Source: an uncultured Rhodospirillaceae bacterium (GTDB lineage Bacteria > Pseudomonadota > Alphaproteobacteria > Rhodospirillales > UBA2165). Taken from it: a stretch of 25,649 nt of DNA. Position 1 is the first letter of the stretch. Each line of letters opens with the position of its first letter. The notes below the pieces were generated by a model. That model was not told the DNA's origin and did not search any database. It worked only from the letters and a program-made list of their open reading frames with translations. The stretch covers positions 1-25,649 of the forward strand of contig CAJWIB010000005.1 of the NCBI GenBank assembly GCA_913041095.1, given 5' to 3'. Of this stretch, positions 7,191 through 14,689 are shown piece after piece. The position numbers and the translations under genes were made by a program.

Positions 7191-7805
7191 ATGAGTAAGA
7201 TTGATATTAGCCTTGATAACCTCAATCTCAATGATGTGGTACCTAGCATCGCCGAACATGAAGGCAGCGAGGCGCTCCGTCTGGTGCTGACACCGGATGC
7301 CGAAACACCCGACAATCCGACTTTTGCCCGCATCAAAAACCTCGAATTCCACAATGGTGTTATCGAGATTGAAGTGGCCGGGCGGCCGTTGCCGGATGCC
7401 ATCCCGGAGGCACGCGGTTTTATCGGCGTCGCTTTCAGGATCAAAGATGATCTTTCAGCTTTTGAGTGTATGTATTTGCGGCCAACCAATGGCAGAGCCG
7501 AACAACAGCTTCGCCGCAATCGCGCCACCCAGTATTTTTCCCATCCCGATTGGAAGTTTGATCGCCTCCGCACCGAAGTGCCAGGCCATTATGAAGCTTA
7601 TGTCGACCTCGTCACCGGGGCTTGGACCAAAATGCGGATTGAAGCTGAAGGTGATAAAGCCAAACTGTTTGTCCATGACAACGAACATCCGACAATCATC
7701 GTCAACGATCTTAAGCATGGGCCGGATTTAGCTGGCGGAATTGGTCTCTATATCGATAACGGCACCGAAGGTTTTTTCAAGAATTTGATGGTAACCCAAG
7801 GCTAG
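7191..7805 (+). CDS. Cytoplasmic jelly-roll (concanavalin/LamG-like) protein of unknown function
   Basis: I do not recognise a named family for this 204-residue protein. It is rich in predicted beta strands and has features of concanavalin-like folds: the FIGVAFRI segment near 83-90, WTKMRIEAEG near 144-153, and the C-terminal GGIGLYIDNGTEGFFKNL near 182-199, the usual last strands of LamG and 3-keto-disaccharide-hydrolase-like domains. There is no signal peptide or membrane segment, which is unusual because such domains mostly act outside the cell. It follows the dehydrogenase by 4 nt behind a clear AGGA ribosome site, so it is the third gene of the RraA-dehydrogenase operon. A role as a binding or hydrolytic accessory for the same substrate is inference. 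Confidence 0.75.
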   Translation: MSKIDISLDNLNLNDVVPSIAEHEGSEALRLVLTPDAETPDNPTFARIKNLEFHNGVIEIEVAGRPLPDAIPEARGFIGVAFRIKDDLSAFECMYLRPTNGRAEQQLRRNRATQYFSHPDWKFDRLRTEVPGHYEAYVDLVTGAWTKMRIEAEGDKAKLFVHDNEHPTIIVNDLKHGPDLAGGIGLYIDNGTEGFFKNLMVTQG

Positions 7806-8096
7806 CCCGATATTAAAAAAGTAATGCAGAAAATGTCCCGCAAACGGGCGCGTGTGGTAATTACCTTGGGTAGTTTGGAGTCGGTCGAAGACGGCAGCGG
7901 TAACGCTGACTATTCGCCTTTTGCGATGGCATTCCTGGACGCCCTCAATGCCAACAATGATGTATTAGATAGCACCAAGCTTTTTAACACCGTCCGCCGC
8001 CCTGTTAAGTTGAACGCTAATCAAACACCGTAATATTCAGATGTCCGCCGTGCCGGACATGATGGCGGTGATTTCTTGTTTGTACGGCGGAGGTAG
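7806..8096 (+). pseudogene. Caspase-family (peptidase C14-like) C-terminal remnant
   Basis: The reading frame that begins right after the preceding stop encodes the C-terminal end of a bacterial caspase-family protein: SRKRARVVIT, a degraded GLEPV (here SLESV), then SPFAMAFLDALNANNDVLD, LFNTVRRPV and LNANQTP. A TAA at 8031-8033 interrupts it, but the same frame continues with YSDVRRAGHDGGDFLFV to a TAG at 8094-8096, exactly as intact relatives do after NQTP-E. A single G-to-T change (GAA to TAA) would explain the stop. The catalytic His/Cys (p20) portion is absent, so the gene is dead by truncation. An ATG at 7824 would give a 69-residue product ending at the internal stop, which I do not regard as a gene. 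It converges on the Rieske gene, 7 bp away. Confidence 0.72.
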
Positions 8097-8103
8097 GCGA
8101 GCG

Positions 8104-9390
8104 TCATCCCCCCGTCAGACCGCCTTTATCAGCTTTAATACCTATCGCCACTTCGTAAGCTTTGGTTACGTGCTCCGGCTGGCCGGCCTGAAAAATAAAC
8201 TGGCGCTTTGATCTAACCAGCGGCGAGTCCAGATTTTCAAGCTCCGCCTTGGGGTAGCCGTTGATCATCACTTCCGAGCCAATCAGCGGAAACTTAATAC
8301 ATTCGTTGACTTTTTCATCGCGCACGATTGCCTTCGGGTCATCACCGTTTTCAATCGCTTTGATATCGTCCAGAAAGCGTTTTCGGATCATGGCGATACC
8401 ACGGTCACTGCGGCCTAGTTGTTCCTGGGTACGATCAGATCTGGCACCCTGCCCAACCCAGGCGACAAAATCCTGATTCATCACATGGGAGGTGATCCAG
8501 CGGCCGGTTTCCTCGTCAACCAATGGGCCATACCAATGCGGAATGCTTTCCTGGACATAAGGTTCCATCTCGTTCGGCACCCGATTAAAGAACCAGCCCA
8601 CACTCAACGTGGTGTCATCATCAACCGGCACCCGCCACTCGAAATGATCACCGGTGTAGAGCGCGTTTGGCCACAAGCAATGACGGCCAATTGTCCACAG
8701 AGGATTTTTCTTGTCGGTATCCTCCCGTACGCGTTTGTAGCTGATGCCATATTCGAATTCTTCAAACGCCACTTCCAGATGAGTTGGCACATAATCGGAG
8801 CCGTCTTCTTTCAAGCGCTTAGTCCAGTTGGCATGCATCCATTCGAAATGCACCGGATCACAGGAATTTTCCTGGCATTGGAACCAATTGCAGGGAATTT
8901 CAGTAAAAACGATTTGAACAAATCCGTTTTGCCAAGAGAACGGCTCCCAATTCGGCACCAGCGGCATGGGATCAGGACCGAGATAAGCCCACAATAAGCC
9001 GGCTTTTTCCTCAACCGGATAGGCTTTGACGCTGCAGCCGGCCCTTAGTTTTTGCTCGGGATCGACCGTATCTTCGTAAGGCTGGCCGACACAGTCGCCT
9101 TTTTCGTCAAAAAGCCAGCCGTGATAATTGCAGCGCAGCCCAGTTTCCTCGACGAACCCATAGGACAGATCAGCATGACGATGCGGGCAATGGCGATCGA
9201 CTAGACCGAAAGTACCACTGAGGTCCTTGTATAGCACAAGCTCTTCACCCATCAGGCGAACGGGTTTGGTTTCTTTGCCATCAAATTCAGTTACCGCACC
9301 GATTGGCATCCAATAACGGCGCAACAGCTCACCCATTGGCGTACCCGCGCCAACGTTCATGAGTAGTTCATTCCTAGATTCTTCAAGCAT
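8104..9390 (-). CDS. Rieske non-heme iron aromatic oxygenase, phthalate 4,5-dioxygenase-like large subunit
   Basis: This oxygenase component hydroxylates an aromatic ring or O-demethylates it, using electrons from a reductase that is not encoded in the window. The ATG at 9390 is preferred over a GTG two codons upstream because AGGGA lies 8 nt before it. In the 428 residues the Rieske cluster is CPH (C68, H70) with CNYH (C87, H90). The mononuclear iron site is QENSCDPVHFEWMH (D178, H181, H186) with a later aspartate in NQDFVAWVGQG. The WVGQGARSDRTQEQLGRSDRG stretch is typical of the phthalate dioxygenase/vanillate demethylase branch, whose members are homo-oligomers without a beta subunit. It is the last gene of the GntR-LigJ-RraA-RraA operon, 27 nt after the previous stop. 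The exact substrate is unknown; a carboxylated ring is likely. Confidence 0.92.
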   Translation of the reverse strand: MLEESRNELLMNVGAGTPMGELLRRYWMPIGAVTEFDGKETKPVRLMGEELVLYKDLSGTFGLVDRHCPHRHADLSYGFVEETGLRCNYHGWLFDEKGDCVGQPYEDTVDPEQKLRAGCSVKAYPVEEKAGLLWAYLGPDPMPLVPNWEPFSWQNGFVQIVFTEIPCNWFQCQENSCDPVHFEWMHANWTKRLKEDGSDYVPTHLEVAFEEFEYGISYKRVREDTDKKNPLWTIGRHCLWPNALYTGDHFEWRVPVDDDTTLSVGWFFNRVPNEMEPYVQESIPHWYGPLVDEETGRWITSHVMNQDFVAWVGQGARSDRTQEQLGRSDRGIAMIRKRFLDDIKAIENGDDPKAIVRDEKVNECIKFPLIGSEVMINGYPKAELENLDSPLVRSKRQFIFQAGQPEHVTKAYEVAIGIKADKGGLTGG

Positions 9391-9417
9391 TTTCACATTC
9401 CCTAATTTATTTTTTTA

Positions 9418-10071
9418 TTAGTCTTCCCGGCGTTGAAGTTCATGATATTTAAACTCCATCCGCGCGTCATACAATTTTTTGCCTTGGCGCAGCGCCTCCA
9501 TGATTTTTTCTTCCGCCGCTTCAATTTCTTCGGCCAGTTCAACGACACGATCTTCATGCTCTTTTGGGATCGCCAATACACCATCGGCGTCACCCAGCAG
9601 GAGATCATCAGGCTCCACTCTAGCATCACCGATTGAAACCGGAATATTGATCTGATCCAACTGGACCCGGTCCTTACCAGTACGCATCGACCAGCCGCGG
9701 CTGAAAACTGGATAATTTATCTCAATACAGCGGTGGATATCCCGACAATTGCCATCGATCACCGTGCCAGCAACACCGTTTTTTTCGGCTAAAAATGTCA
9801 GGATATCACCCCAGACAGTTTTGTCCTGGCGTCCGCCATTATCTATTACAACGACCGCACCGGCAGGCACATCATCAATATAGTCTCCGACCGAGCCGGC
9901 AACGACTTCGGCCGGCACCGTCCGCATGGTATAGGCGCGGCCACAGAGCCGGAACTTTACATCAACCGGTTTAATACCAAGACATTGACCAGCTATGCCG
10001 AGCCGGTCCATGGCATCACTTACCGTCGAGGTCGATAATTTATTTAAGCGCACTATGATTTCTTCGCCCAT
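9418..10071 (-). CDS. RraA-family aldolase-like protein (copy 2)
   Basis: This 217-residue protein carries the RraA/HMG-CHA aldolase signature: GAVVVIDNGGRQD near 71-83, WGDILTFLAEKNGVAGTVIDG near 87-107, and the catalytic-type NCRDIHRC with R110 and D111. DLLLGDADGVLAIP follows at about 156-169. It ends in a charged helix (residues ~175-205) like other enzymatic members. It starts 5 nt after the stop of copy 3, so the two are translated as a pair and could form a mixed oligomer; family members are trimers or hexamers with active sites at subunit interfaces. With the LigJ-type hydratase in the same operon, a 4-carboxy-4-hydroxy-2-oxoadipate aldolase (LigK/GalC) role is the best guess for this copy or copy 3. 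Confidence 0.85.
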   Translation of the reverse strand: MGEEIIVRLNKLSTSTVSDAMDRLGIAGQCLGIKPVDVKFRLCGRAYTMRTVPAEVVAGSVGDYIDDVPAGAVVVIDNGGRQDKTVWGDILTFLAEKNGVAGTVIDGNCRDIHRCIEINYPVFSRGWSMRTGKDRVQLDQINIPVSIGDARVEPDDLLLGDADGVLAIPKEHEDRVVELAEEIEAAEEKIMEALRQGKKLYDARMEFKYHELQRRED

Positions 10072-10076
10072 TTTAT

Positions 10077-10742
10077 TTACTTACTATCCTTGGTAACTAG
10101 CATGTTTTCATAATTCCCACCCATGACATCACTGACCGGCTTGCCGGCCTGAACAGCTGCAGCCATGGCGGCTTCCTTGGCCTGAATTTCTTCTGCTTTA
10201 TCAAGCACGTCTTCTTCCTGCGCTTGAGGCACAAAAACGACGCCGCTGCCATCGGCCAAGGCCAGATCACCAGGATTGACCACGACACCACCAACATCGA
10301 TTTGAATATTCCAATCATGCTCAGCAATGCGGCCACGCGCAGTAAACGGGGTCGCCGCCCGGGCAAAGACAGGATAATCAACATCCCGGCTTTCATCAGC
10401 ATCCCGCGCCGGGCCATCGACAATAGTGCCGGATAATCCTTTAGCCGCGGCTGCCGTCGATAATATGCCACCCCAACCTGCAGCAAAATCAGTGGCGTGA
10501 TTTTCAACCACAATCACATCACCCGGACGGGCCGCATCAACCGCCGAAGAGCACAAATGCTTTTTCGGAATATCGGGACTGGCTTTACCGAGTTTGACGG
10601 TCTGCACACGCCCGGCGATGCGGCGTAAAACCGAGATCGAACTCAATCCCATAACAGTACCTTTTAGCTGCAGCGCATCCAAGGCGTCTGATACGGCACA
10701 GCTATCGATCTTACGCAGTCTTTCGACAGCTAAGTCACTCAT
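10077..10742 (-). CDS. RraA-family aldolase-like protein (copy 3)
   Basis: This 221-residue protein has the same fold signature as copies 1 and 2: ARPGDVIVVENHATDFAAGW near 71-90, GGILSTAAAAKGLSGTIVDG near 91-110, then PARDADES with R113 and D114, and GDLALADGSGVVF later in the chain. The motif is less like typical aldolases at the WGD position (here GWGGI), where copies 1 and 2 keep WGDI; this loses one acidic residue near the active site and may mean a different substrate. The ribosome site GAGGG lies 8 nt before the ATG. It follows the LigJ-type gene by 17 nt and is 5 nt ahead of copy 2. The C-terminal tail after about residue 190 is alanine-rich. Confidence 0.83.
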   Translation of the reverse strand: MSDLAVERLRKIDSCAVSDALDALQLKGTVMGLSSISVLRRIAGRVQTVKLGKASPDIPKKHLCSSAVDAARPGDVIVVENHATDFAAGWGGILSTAAAAKGLSGTIVDGPARDADESRDVDYPVFARAATPFTARGRIAEHDWNIQIDVGGVVVNPGDLALADGSGVVFVPQAQEEDVLDKAEEIQAKEAAMAAAVQAGKPVSDVMGGNYENMLVTKDSK

Positions 10743-10759
10743 TGTTTGAACCCTCTTCT

Positions 10760-11767
10760 TTAAACGTCGAGTTTAAAGACTTGTTTAGCGTTGCCAGAGA
10801 ATATCATTTCGCGATCAGCATCGGTCAAGAAATCGATCTCATGGAAATAGGGCGCAATATCATCCATTTCGCGGCCGGTCGCCGGATCAATTTTCGAACC
10901 AACGCCCGGGCATTCGGCACCAAACAAAGCCCTTTCCGGCCCCACCACCTTAAGCAGCAACTCAATTGCATCTTTGGTATAAAGCACGGTATCAAAATAA
11001 AGCTTGTGCATGCCGTCGATAAAGCGATCGCCTTCTTCACGGCGCATCGAGCCAGCCTGAAAGCGGCCAAGCTGATACGGCATGGCGCCGCCACCATGGG
11101 AGATAACGATCTTAAGATTCGGGAAGTCTTTGAGCACATTCGAATTGATCAGGCCAAAGACCGCCGTCGTTTCTTCATTGATAAAGCGCAGCGAATAAGG
11201 CTCACGTGGTGATCTTGAACCGGTGCCGTGAATATGGGCCGGGATATCCAGCTCACAAAGTTTTTCATAGAGCGGATACCAGTATTGATCACCTAATGCC
11301 GGTGGGTGGGTGCCGGTATTTTCATAAGGATCTGGATTGAGTAATGTGCCTTTAAAGCCAAGCTCGTTGACGCATCGCTCTAGCTCCTTAATCGCCATAT
11401 CAAGCGGCTCACCGGCCGCTGTTGGAATCCCAGCGATGCCGATAAAGCGGTCCGGATAAAGCTGAGTTTCCCGATAGATGATGTTATTGACTTCTTCCTG
11501 AAACCACTGCACCAGTTTGGCTTCTTCGCTGTGCATCAATTGGAACGGGCGCGGCGAGATCAACTGCATCTTGGTGCCGACCTTATCAATATAATGCAGA
11601 TGTGGATGCGGGAAGGCTTCCTTATGCTCTTCGACCGCGTGACGAATTTGCTCGTCGGTAACATTTACTTTACCGCGGCCGTGCGAGCCACGATGCGATA
11701 AGATAGATGCTTTGTACGCCCACAATTCAACGGGGGCACTGACATGGGCATGGCAATCAATAATCAT
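10760..11767 (-). CDS. ligJ: 4-oxalomesaconate hydratase-like amidohydrolase (LigJ family)
   Basis: This enzyme is predicted to hydrate 4-oxalomesaconate to 4-carboxy-4-hydroxy-2-oxoadipate in the protocatechuate/gallate 4,5-cleavage pathway. The ATG at 11767 is chosen over the GTG at 11776, because GGGAG is 8 nt from the ATG and overlaps the GTG. In the 335 residues the zinc ligands are DCHAH (H6, H8), PAHIHGTG (H178), ISHGGGAMPYQLGRF (H224) and FGAECPG (E285), close to those I recall for LigJ of Sphingobium SYK-6. Other shared landmarks are LLNPDPYENTGTHPPAL, WYPLYEKL and IDPATGREMDDI. It is followed by two RraA-type genes, the usual aldolase partners. A closely related hydratase or decarboxylase acting on another ring-cleavage product is possible. 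Confidence 0.83.
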   Translation of the reverse strand: MIIDCHAHVSAPVELWAYKASILSHRGSHGRGKVNVTDEQIRHAVEEHKEAFPHPHLHYIDKVGTKMQLISPRPFQLMHSEEAKLVQWFQEEVNNIIYRETQLYPDRFIGIAGIPTAAGEPLDMAIKELERCVNELGFKGTLLNPDPYENTGTHPPALGDQYWYPLYEKLCELDIPAHIHGTGSRSPREPYSLRFINEETTAVFGLINSNVLKDFPNLKIVISHGGGAMPYQLGRFQAGSMRREEGDRFIDGMHKLYFDTVLYTKDAIELLLKVVGPERALFGAECPGVGSKIDPATGREMDDIAPYFHEIDFLTDADREMIFSGNAKQVFKLDV

Positions 11768-11829
11768 TTTATTCACTCCCTGATATATTATAGTAACAAT
11801 CGCATTGCTTTCAGCATGCGAATATCAAT

Positions 11830-12588
11830 TTAACAACAAATCATTCCATTCGCAGCATCTTCAGCAGTTCCCGAAAACGATACTGCGCGGATACTGAAAA
11901 GATGGTCTATCATTAATTTCCGTGCTGCATTACCGTTCTGCGCTTTTATTAAGTTATATAATTGGTGATGTATTTTTTGGGCGTTTTCAGCAATTTCCCG
12001 TTTTGCCCGTTGCGCATTTTGCGGCCATACAACATATCGCAAGGCTCTGAACTGGGCAATTAAAGCCCGGTTGCCAGAGGCTTCAACTACCGCCAAGTGG
12101 AACCGCTGGCCCGCCTCGGTAAATTCGGCCGGGCTATCAATTACAGTTTCTGCATCGTCTAATAATTCCGCTAGTTCTTCGAGATTTTCACTGCTTCTAT
12201 GTAATGCCGCTAGTTCAGCGCCAGTGCCTTCAATCGCCACTTGCATGTCGAGAATTTCACTTTTGGTAACGCCAGCAAGTATGAACTGGACAGCCAAAGC
12301 ATCCGAAAAATAATCGAGATTGCTCTCCGCAATTCGAGCACCGCCACCGGCACCGACACGAATTTCAACTATGCCCATTGTCTCCAGCGTCCGCAGAGCA
12401 TCGCGAACCGTGATACGGCTGACATCAAATTGAGCGGCGAGATCTTTTTCAGAACCGAGCGAATCACCGGGTTGAAATTTGCCGCTAAACAGTGCTTCGC
12501 GAACCTGCATGACGATTTGGTTTGCAACTGAATTAGCACGCACAGGAGCCCAAGATTGGTTTGTTTTCTTCAGTTCTGTATTTCCCAT
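11830..12588 (-). CDS. FCD-type GntR (FadR subfamily) transcriptional regulator
   Basis: This 252-residue regulator has an N-terminal winged helix: SVANQIVMQVREALFSGKFQPGD, then LGSEKDLAAQFDVSRITVRDALRTLETMGIVEIR near 43-76, the GntR hallmark. The C-terminal all-helical FCD ligand domain includes AGQRFHLAVVEASGN and the terminal HLF segment, which hold the usual metal- or ligand-binding histidines. Such proteins normally sense organic acids and repress catabolic operons. It lies 62 nt upstream of the LigJ-type gene on the same strand and is divergent from the reductive-dehalogenase-like/ABC operon. It may control both sides, through the nested inverted repeats between them. No clear ribosome site precedes the ATG. 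The inducer is unknown. Confidence 0.9.
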   Translation of the reverse strand: MGNTELKKTNQSWAPVRANSVANQIVMQVREALFSGKFQPGDSLGSEKDLAAQFDVSRITVRDALRTLETMGIVEIRVGAGGGARIAESNLDYFSDALAVQFILAGVTKSEILDMQVAIEGTGAELAALHRSSENLEELAELLDDAETVIDSPAEFTEAGQRFHLAVVEASGNRALIAQFRALRYVVWPQNAQRAKREIAENAQKIHHQLYNLIKAQNGNAARKLMIDHLFSIRAVSFSGTAEDAANGMICC

Positions 12589-12609
12589 TGCGGAATATTT
12601 TTCATTTTC

Positions 12610-12692
12610 AGTCTATTTTTCTTTTTAAAAAATGATATAACAATTAGAACACTTTGCGACAACTCGTCAACATTGTTATTAATAAATAGACT
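12610..12692. promoter_or_regulatory. Nested inverted repeats in a divergent promoter region
   Basis: AGTCTATTT at 12610-12618 is the exact reverse complement of AAATAGACT at 12684-12692. Inside it, ATAACAAT at 12637-12644 pairs exactly with ATTGTTAT at 12672-12679. The two pairs have centres about 7 bp apart, so they are not one perfect palindrome. They lie between the GntR start and the reductive-dehalogenase-like gene. A bound regulator dimer or a looping pair of sites is plausible. The region is AT-rich, which raises the chance that one pair is accidental. Confidence 0.4.
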
Positions 12693-12756
12693 ACAATAAT
12701 AGAGCGGAAAACATATATTCGCCGTAAGTTAAAACAGGGAACTGAGGATCACCGCA

Positions 12757-13746
12757 ATGGGAACCATTGATATTTCAGGCGCTGAACCAGCGTCACGACG
12801 TCGCCGGGAAGGCATGGAATCACCACGGGCCAAAGCTTCCCCTTTTATGAACCGCATGCCGTCATCGGCAAAGCGTATGACCTTTATCCGCCAATCATCG
12901 CTGTTCAAACAACGTGAAGCACCGGTTAATCCCAACGTCACTGAAATTGATGACCAAGCCGCCTTGACCGCAGAAATTAAGCGGTTGGCCAAAGACATGG
13001 GGGTCGATGCCATCGGTATCGCTGAGTACGTACCGACCGTCCGTTTTGAAGACGCCGAAGAACTTGAACATAATTGGGTCATCGTTTTTGCCATGACGAT
13101 GGCCTATGATTACATGGTTGATATCGGTCCGAATAGCCAAAATGAAGTTCACCGGGTCTATCACGCGCTTGATGATATCGGTGTCCGGTTGAGCCAGCAG
13201 ATTGGCGCCTATGGCTATAAAACCCGCACCGAACCCAATATCGCCGACTTCCCGCTGCCCGCTTATGCCTGGCTAGCCGGACTTGGGGAACTGGGCAAGC
13301 ATGGTTCGCTAATATCGCCAGAACTCGGCTCATCCTTCCGGCTCGGTGCGGTTGCCACCGATATGCCGTTGCTCGTTGATGGGCCCGAGGATTACGGCAT
13401 CAACGAAGTCTGCACAAATTGCCAAGTCTGCGCCCGCTTTTGCCCTGGCGACGCCATCACCCATGAGAAAAAAACCGTCAATGGTGTCGAGCGCTGGCAT
13501 GTTGATACGCCTAAATGTGAACCTTACTTTTTCCGCATGCATGGTTGTAAAATTTGTCTATCAGTTTGCCCCTTAAATGCTAAAGGCATGTCGAAAGAAG
13601 AATTTAAACCGATGGCGAAAGTTATTCGCGAAACCGGTGATGCCAAAGGTATGTTAGCTTTAATTAAAGAGCGCACCGGCATTGATTACGAAGCCATGGA
13701 GTACAATCCGGAGGATGAAGGCAGACCGAGAGTCGAAACCGATTAA
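12757..13746 (+). CDS. Short cytoplasmic reductive-dehalogenase-like iron-sulfur protein
   Basis: This 329-residue protein resembles the cobalamin- and Fe-S-dependent reductive dehalogenase core. Evidence is the segment AGLGELGKHGSLISPELGSSFRLGAVATD near 174-202 and two ferredoxin motifs: CTNCQVCARFCPGD (C219, C222, C225, C229) and CKICLSVCP (C264, C267, C271) with an extra C254. The related epoxyqueuosine reductase QueG has a GLGW-x-GKN motif instead, so QueG is less likely. There is no twin-arginine signal with a hydrophobic stretch, only an arginine-rich N-terminus, so it should be cytoplasmic. Respiratory forms are near 500 residues and catabolic NADPH-fused forms near 700; this one is much shorter and lacks a fused reductase. 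A GAGGA ribosome site supports the start. It heads the importer operon, 14 nt before it. Dehalogenation is possible, not shown. Confidence 0.75.
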   Translation: MGTIDISGAEPASRRRREGMESPRAKASPFMNRMPSSAKRMTFIRQSSLFKQREAPVNPNVTEIDDQAALTAEIKRLAKDMGVDAIGIAEYVPTVRFEDAEELEHNWVIVFAMTMAYDYMVDIGPNSQNEVHRVYHALDDIGVRLSQQIGAYGYKTRTEPNIADFPLPAYAWLAGLGELGKHGSLISPELGSSFRLGAVATDMPLLVDGPEDYGINEVCTNCQVCARFCPGDAITHEKKTVNGVERWHVDTPKCEPYFFRMHGCKICLSVCPLNAKGMSKEEFKPMAKVIRETGDAKGMLALIKERTGIDYEAMEYNPEDEGRPRVETD

Positions 13747-13760
13747 TAAAAGAGAATAGT

Positions 13761-14678
13761 GTGGCCAAATTTTTACTACATCGTCTTTATATAGCGATCC
13801 TGGTGGCAATCACGGTTTCGGTCATCGCCTTTGGTTTGTTACGCTTATCAGGTGATTTGGCTGCCGAGCTTGCCGGCGAAGATGCCTCGGAAGAAGAAAT
13901 TGCGCTCACCGCTAAACAATATGGCTTGGACCGGCCTTTATATATCCAATATTTCGATTGGGCGGGCGGTGCTTTAACCGGTGATCTTGGGCGCTCATTG
14001 TTTACCAATGAGCCAGTTGTCGAAATGATTTTTGAGCGTATTGGCGTGACGGTGAAGCTGGCGCTTTACGCAATTTTTGTATCTCTAGTCGTTGCCATCC
14101 CTTTGGGGGTGATGGCTTCCGTTAGACCGAACACCCTGATAGATAGATTTTCGCTTGGCATTGCGGTGTTCGGCCAAGCCATTCCAAATTTCTATTTTGC
14201 GCTGCTTTTGATTCTGCTCTTTGGGGTTAAATTGCGGTGGCTGCCGATTTCCGGCAATGACAGTTTCGCCCATTTTATTTTGCCTGCCTTTACGCTCGGT
14301 CTTGGCGCCATGCCGCAGTTTATGCGCCTGACCCGGAGCGGTATGCTCGATGTACTCGATTCAGATTTTATCAGAACCGCCCGGGCCAAAGGACTAAATC
14401 CCAGGCGTGTGTTGTTTAAGCATGCGCTGCGCAATGCCGTTCTGCCAATTGTTTCCTTGATGGCGGTGGTGCTGGGTTTCCTGCTTGGCGGTACGGTTAT
14501 TATTGAATCGATTTTCGCCCTTAACGGCGTCGGCTTCCTGGCTTTTGAATCAATCATGCGTCAGGATTTCCCCGTCGTTCAATCCATTGTCTTTATTCTT
14601 TCACTTTCTTACATCGTGCTCACGCTGCTGTCAGATTTGATCAATGCCCAGCTCGATCCCAGAATTAGATTAGGTTAG
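13761..14678 (+). CDS. ABC transporter permease, DppB/OppB type
   Basis: This is an inner-membrane permease of the peptide/opine/nickel importer class, 305 residues with about six membrane segments, the first at residues ~5-27. The cytoplasmic coupling motif is visible as FIRTARAKGLNPRRVLFKHALRNAVLPI near 208-235. The region after the first segment (ELAGEDASEEEIALTAKQYGLDRPLYIQYFDW) is the usual periplasmic DppB loop. It starts with GTG, 14 nt after the reductive-dehalogenase-like gene. It pairs with the next permease, and two ATPases follow, making a complete importer with the convergent solute-binding protein at 17675. Confidence 0.95.
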   Translation: MAKFLLHRLYIAILVAITVSVIAFGLLRLSGDLAAELAGEDASEEEIALTAKQYGLDRPLYIQYFDWAGGALTGDLGRSLFTNEPVVEMIFERIGVTVKLALYAIFVSLVVAIPLGVMASVRPNTLIDRFSLGIAVFGQAIPNFYFALLLILLFGVKLRWLPISGNDSFAHFILPAFTLGLGAMPQFMRLTRSGMLDVLDSDFIRTARAKGLNPRRVLFKHALRNAVLPIVSLMAVVLGFLLGGTVIIESIFALNGVGFLAFESIMRQDFPVVQSIVFILSLSYIVLTLLSDLINAQLDPRIRLG

Positions 14679-14689
14679 GTCGACTTATT

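Noticed and set aside
7824..8033. A 69-residue stand-alone gene.
   Set aside because: It is the middle of a caspase-family tail; the homologous reading continues past its stop and the frame also extends upstream of its ATG.
8043..8058. Hairpin GTCCG-loop-CGGAC downstream of the jelly-roll operon as a terminator.
   Set aside because: No T run follows on either strand, and the bases read through as conserved caspase-tail codons, so the symmetry is most likely coincidental.
11768..11776. GTG at 11776 as the start of the LigJ-type gene.
   Set aside because: It overlaps the GGGAG ribosome site; the ATG at 11767 has proper spacing and gives the standard MIIDCHAH start.
12757..13746. Epoxyqueuosine reductase QueG.
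   Set aside because: The GLGW-x-GKN motif of QueG is replaced by the RdhA-type GLGELGKHG...SPELG, there is no HEAT-repeat C-terminus, and the setting is catabolic. A profile search would settle it.
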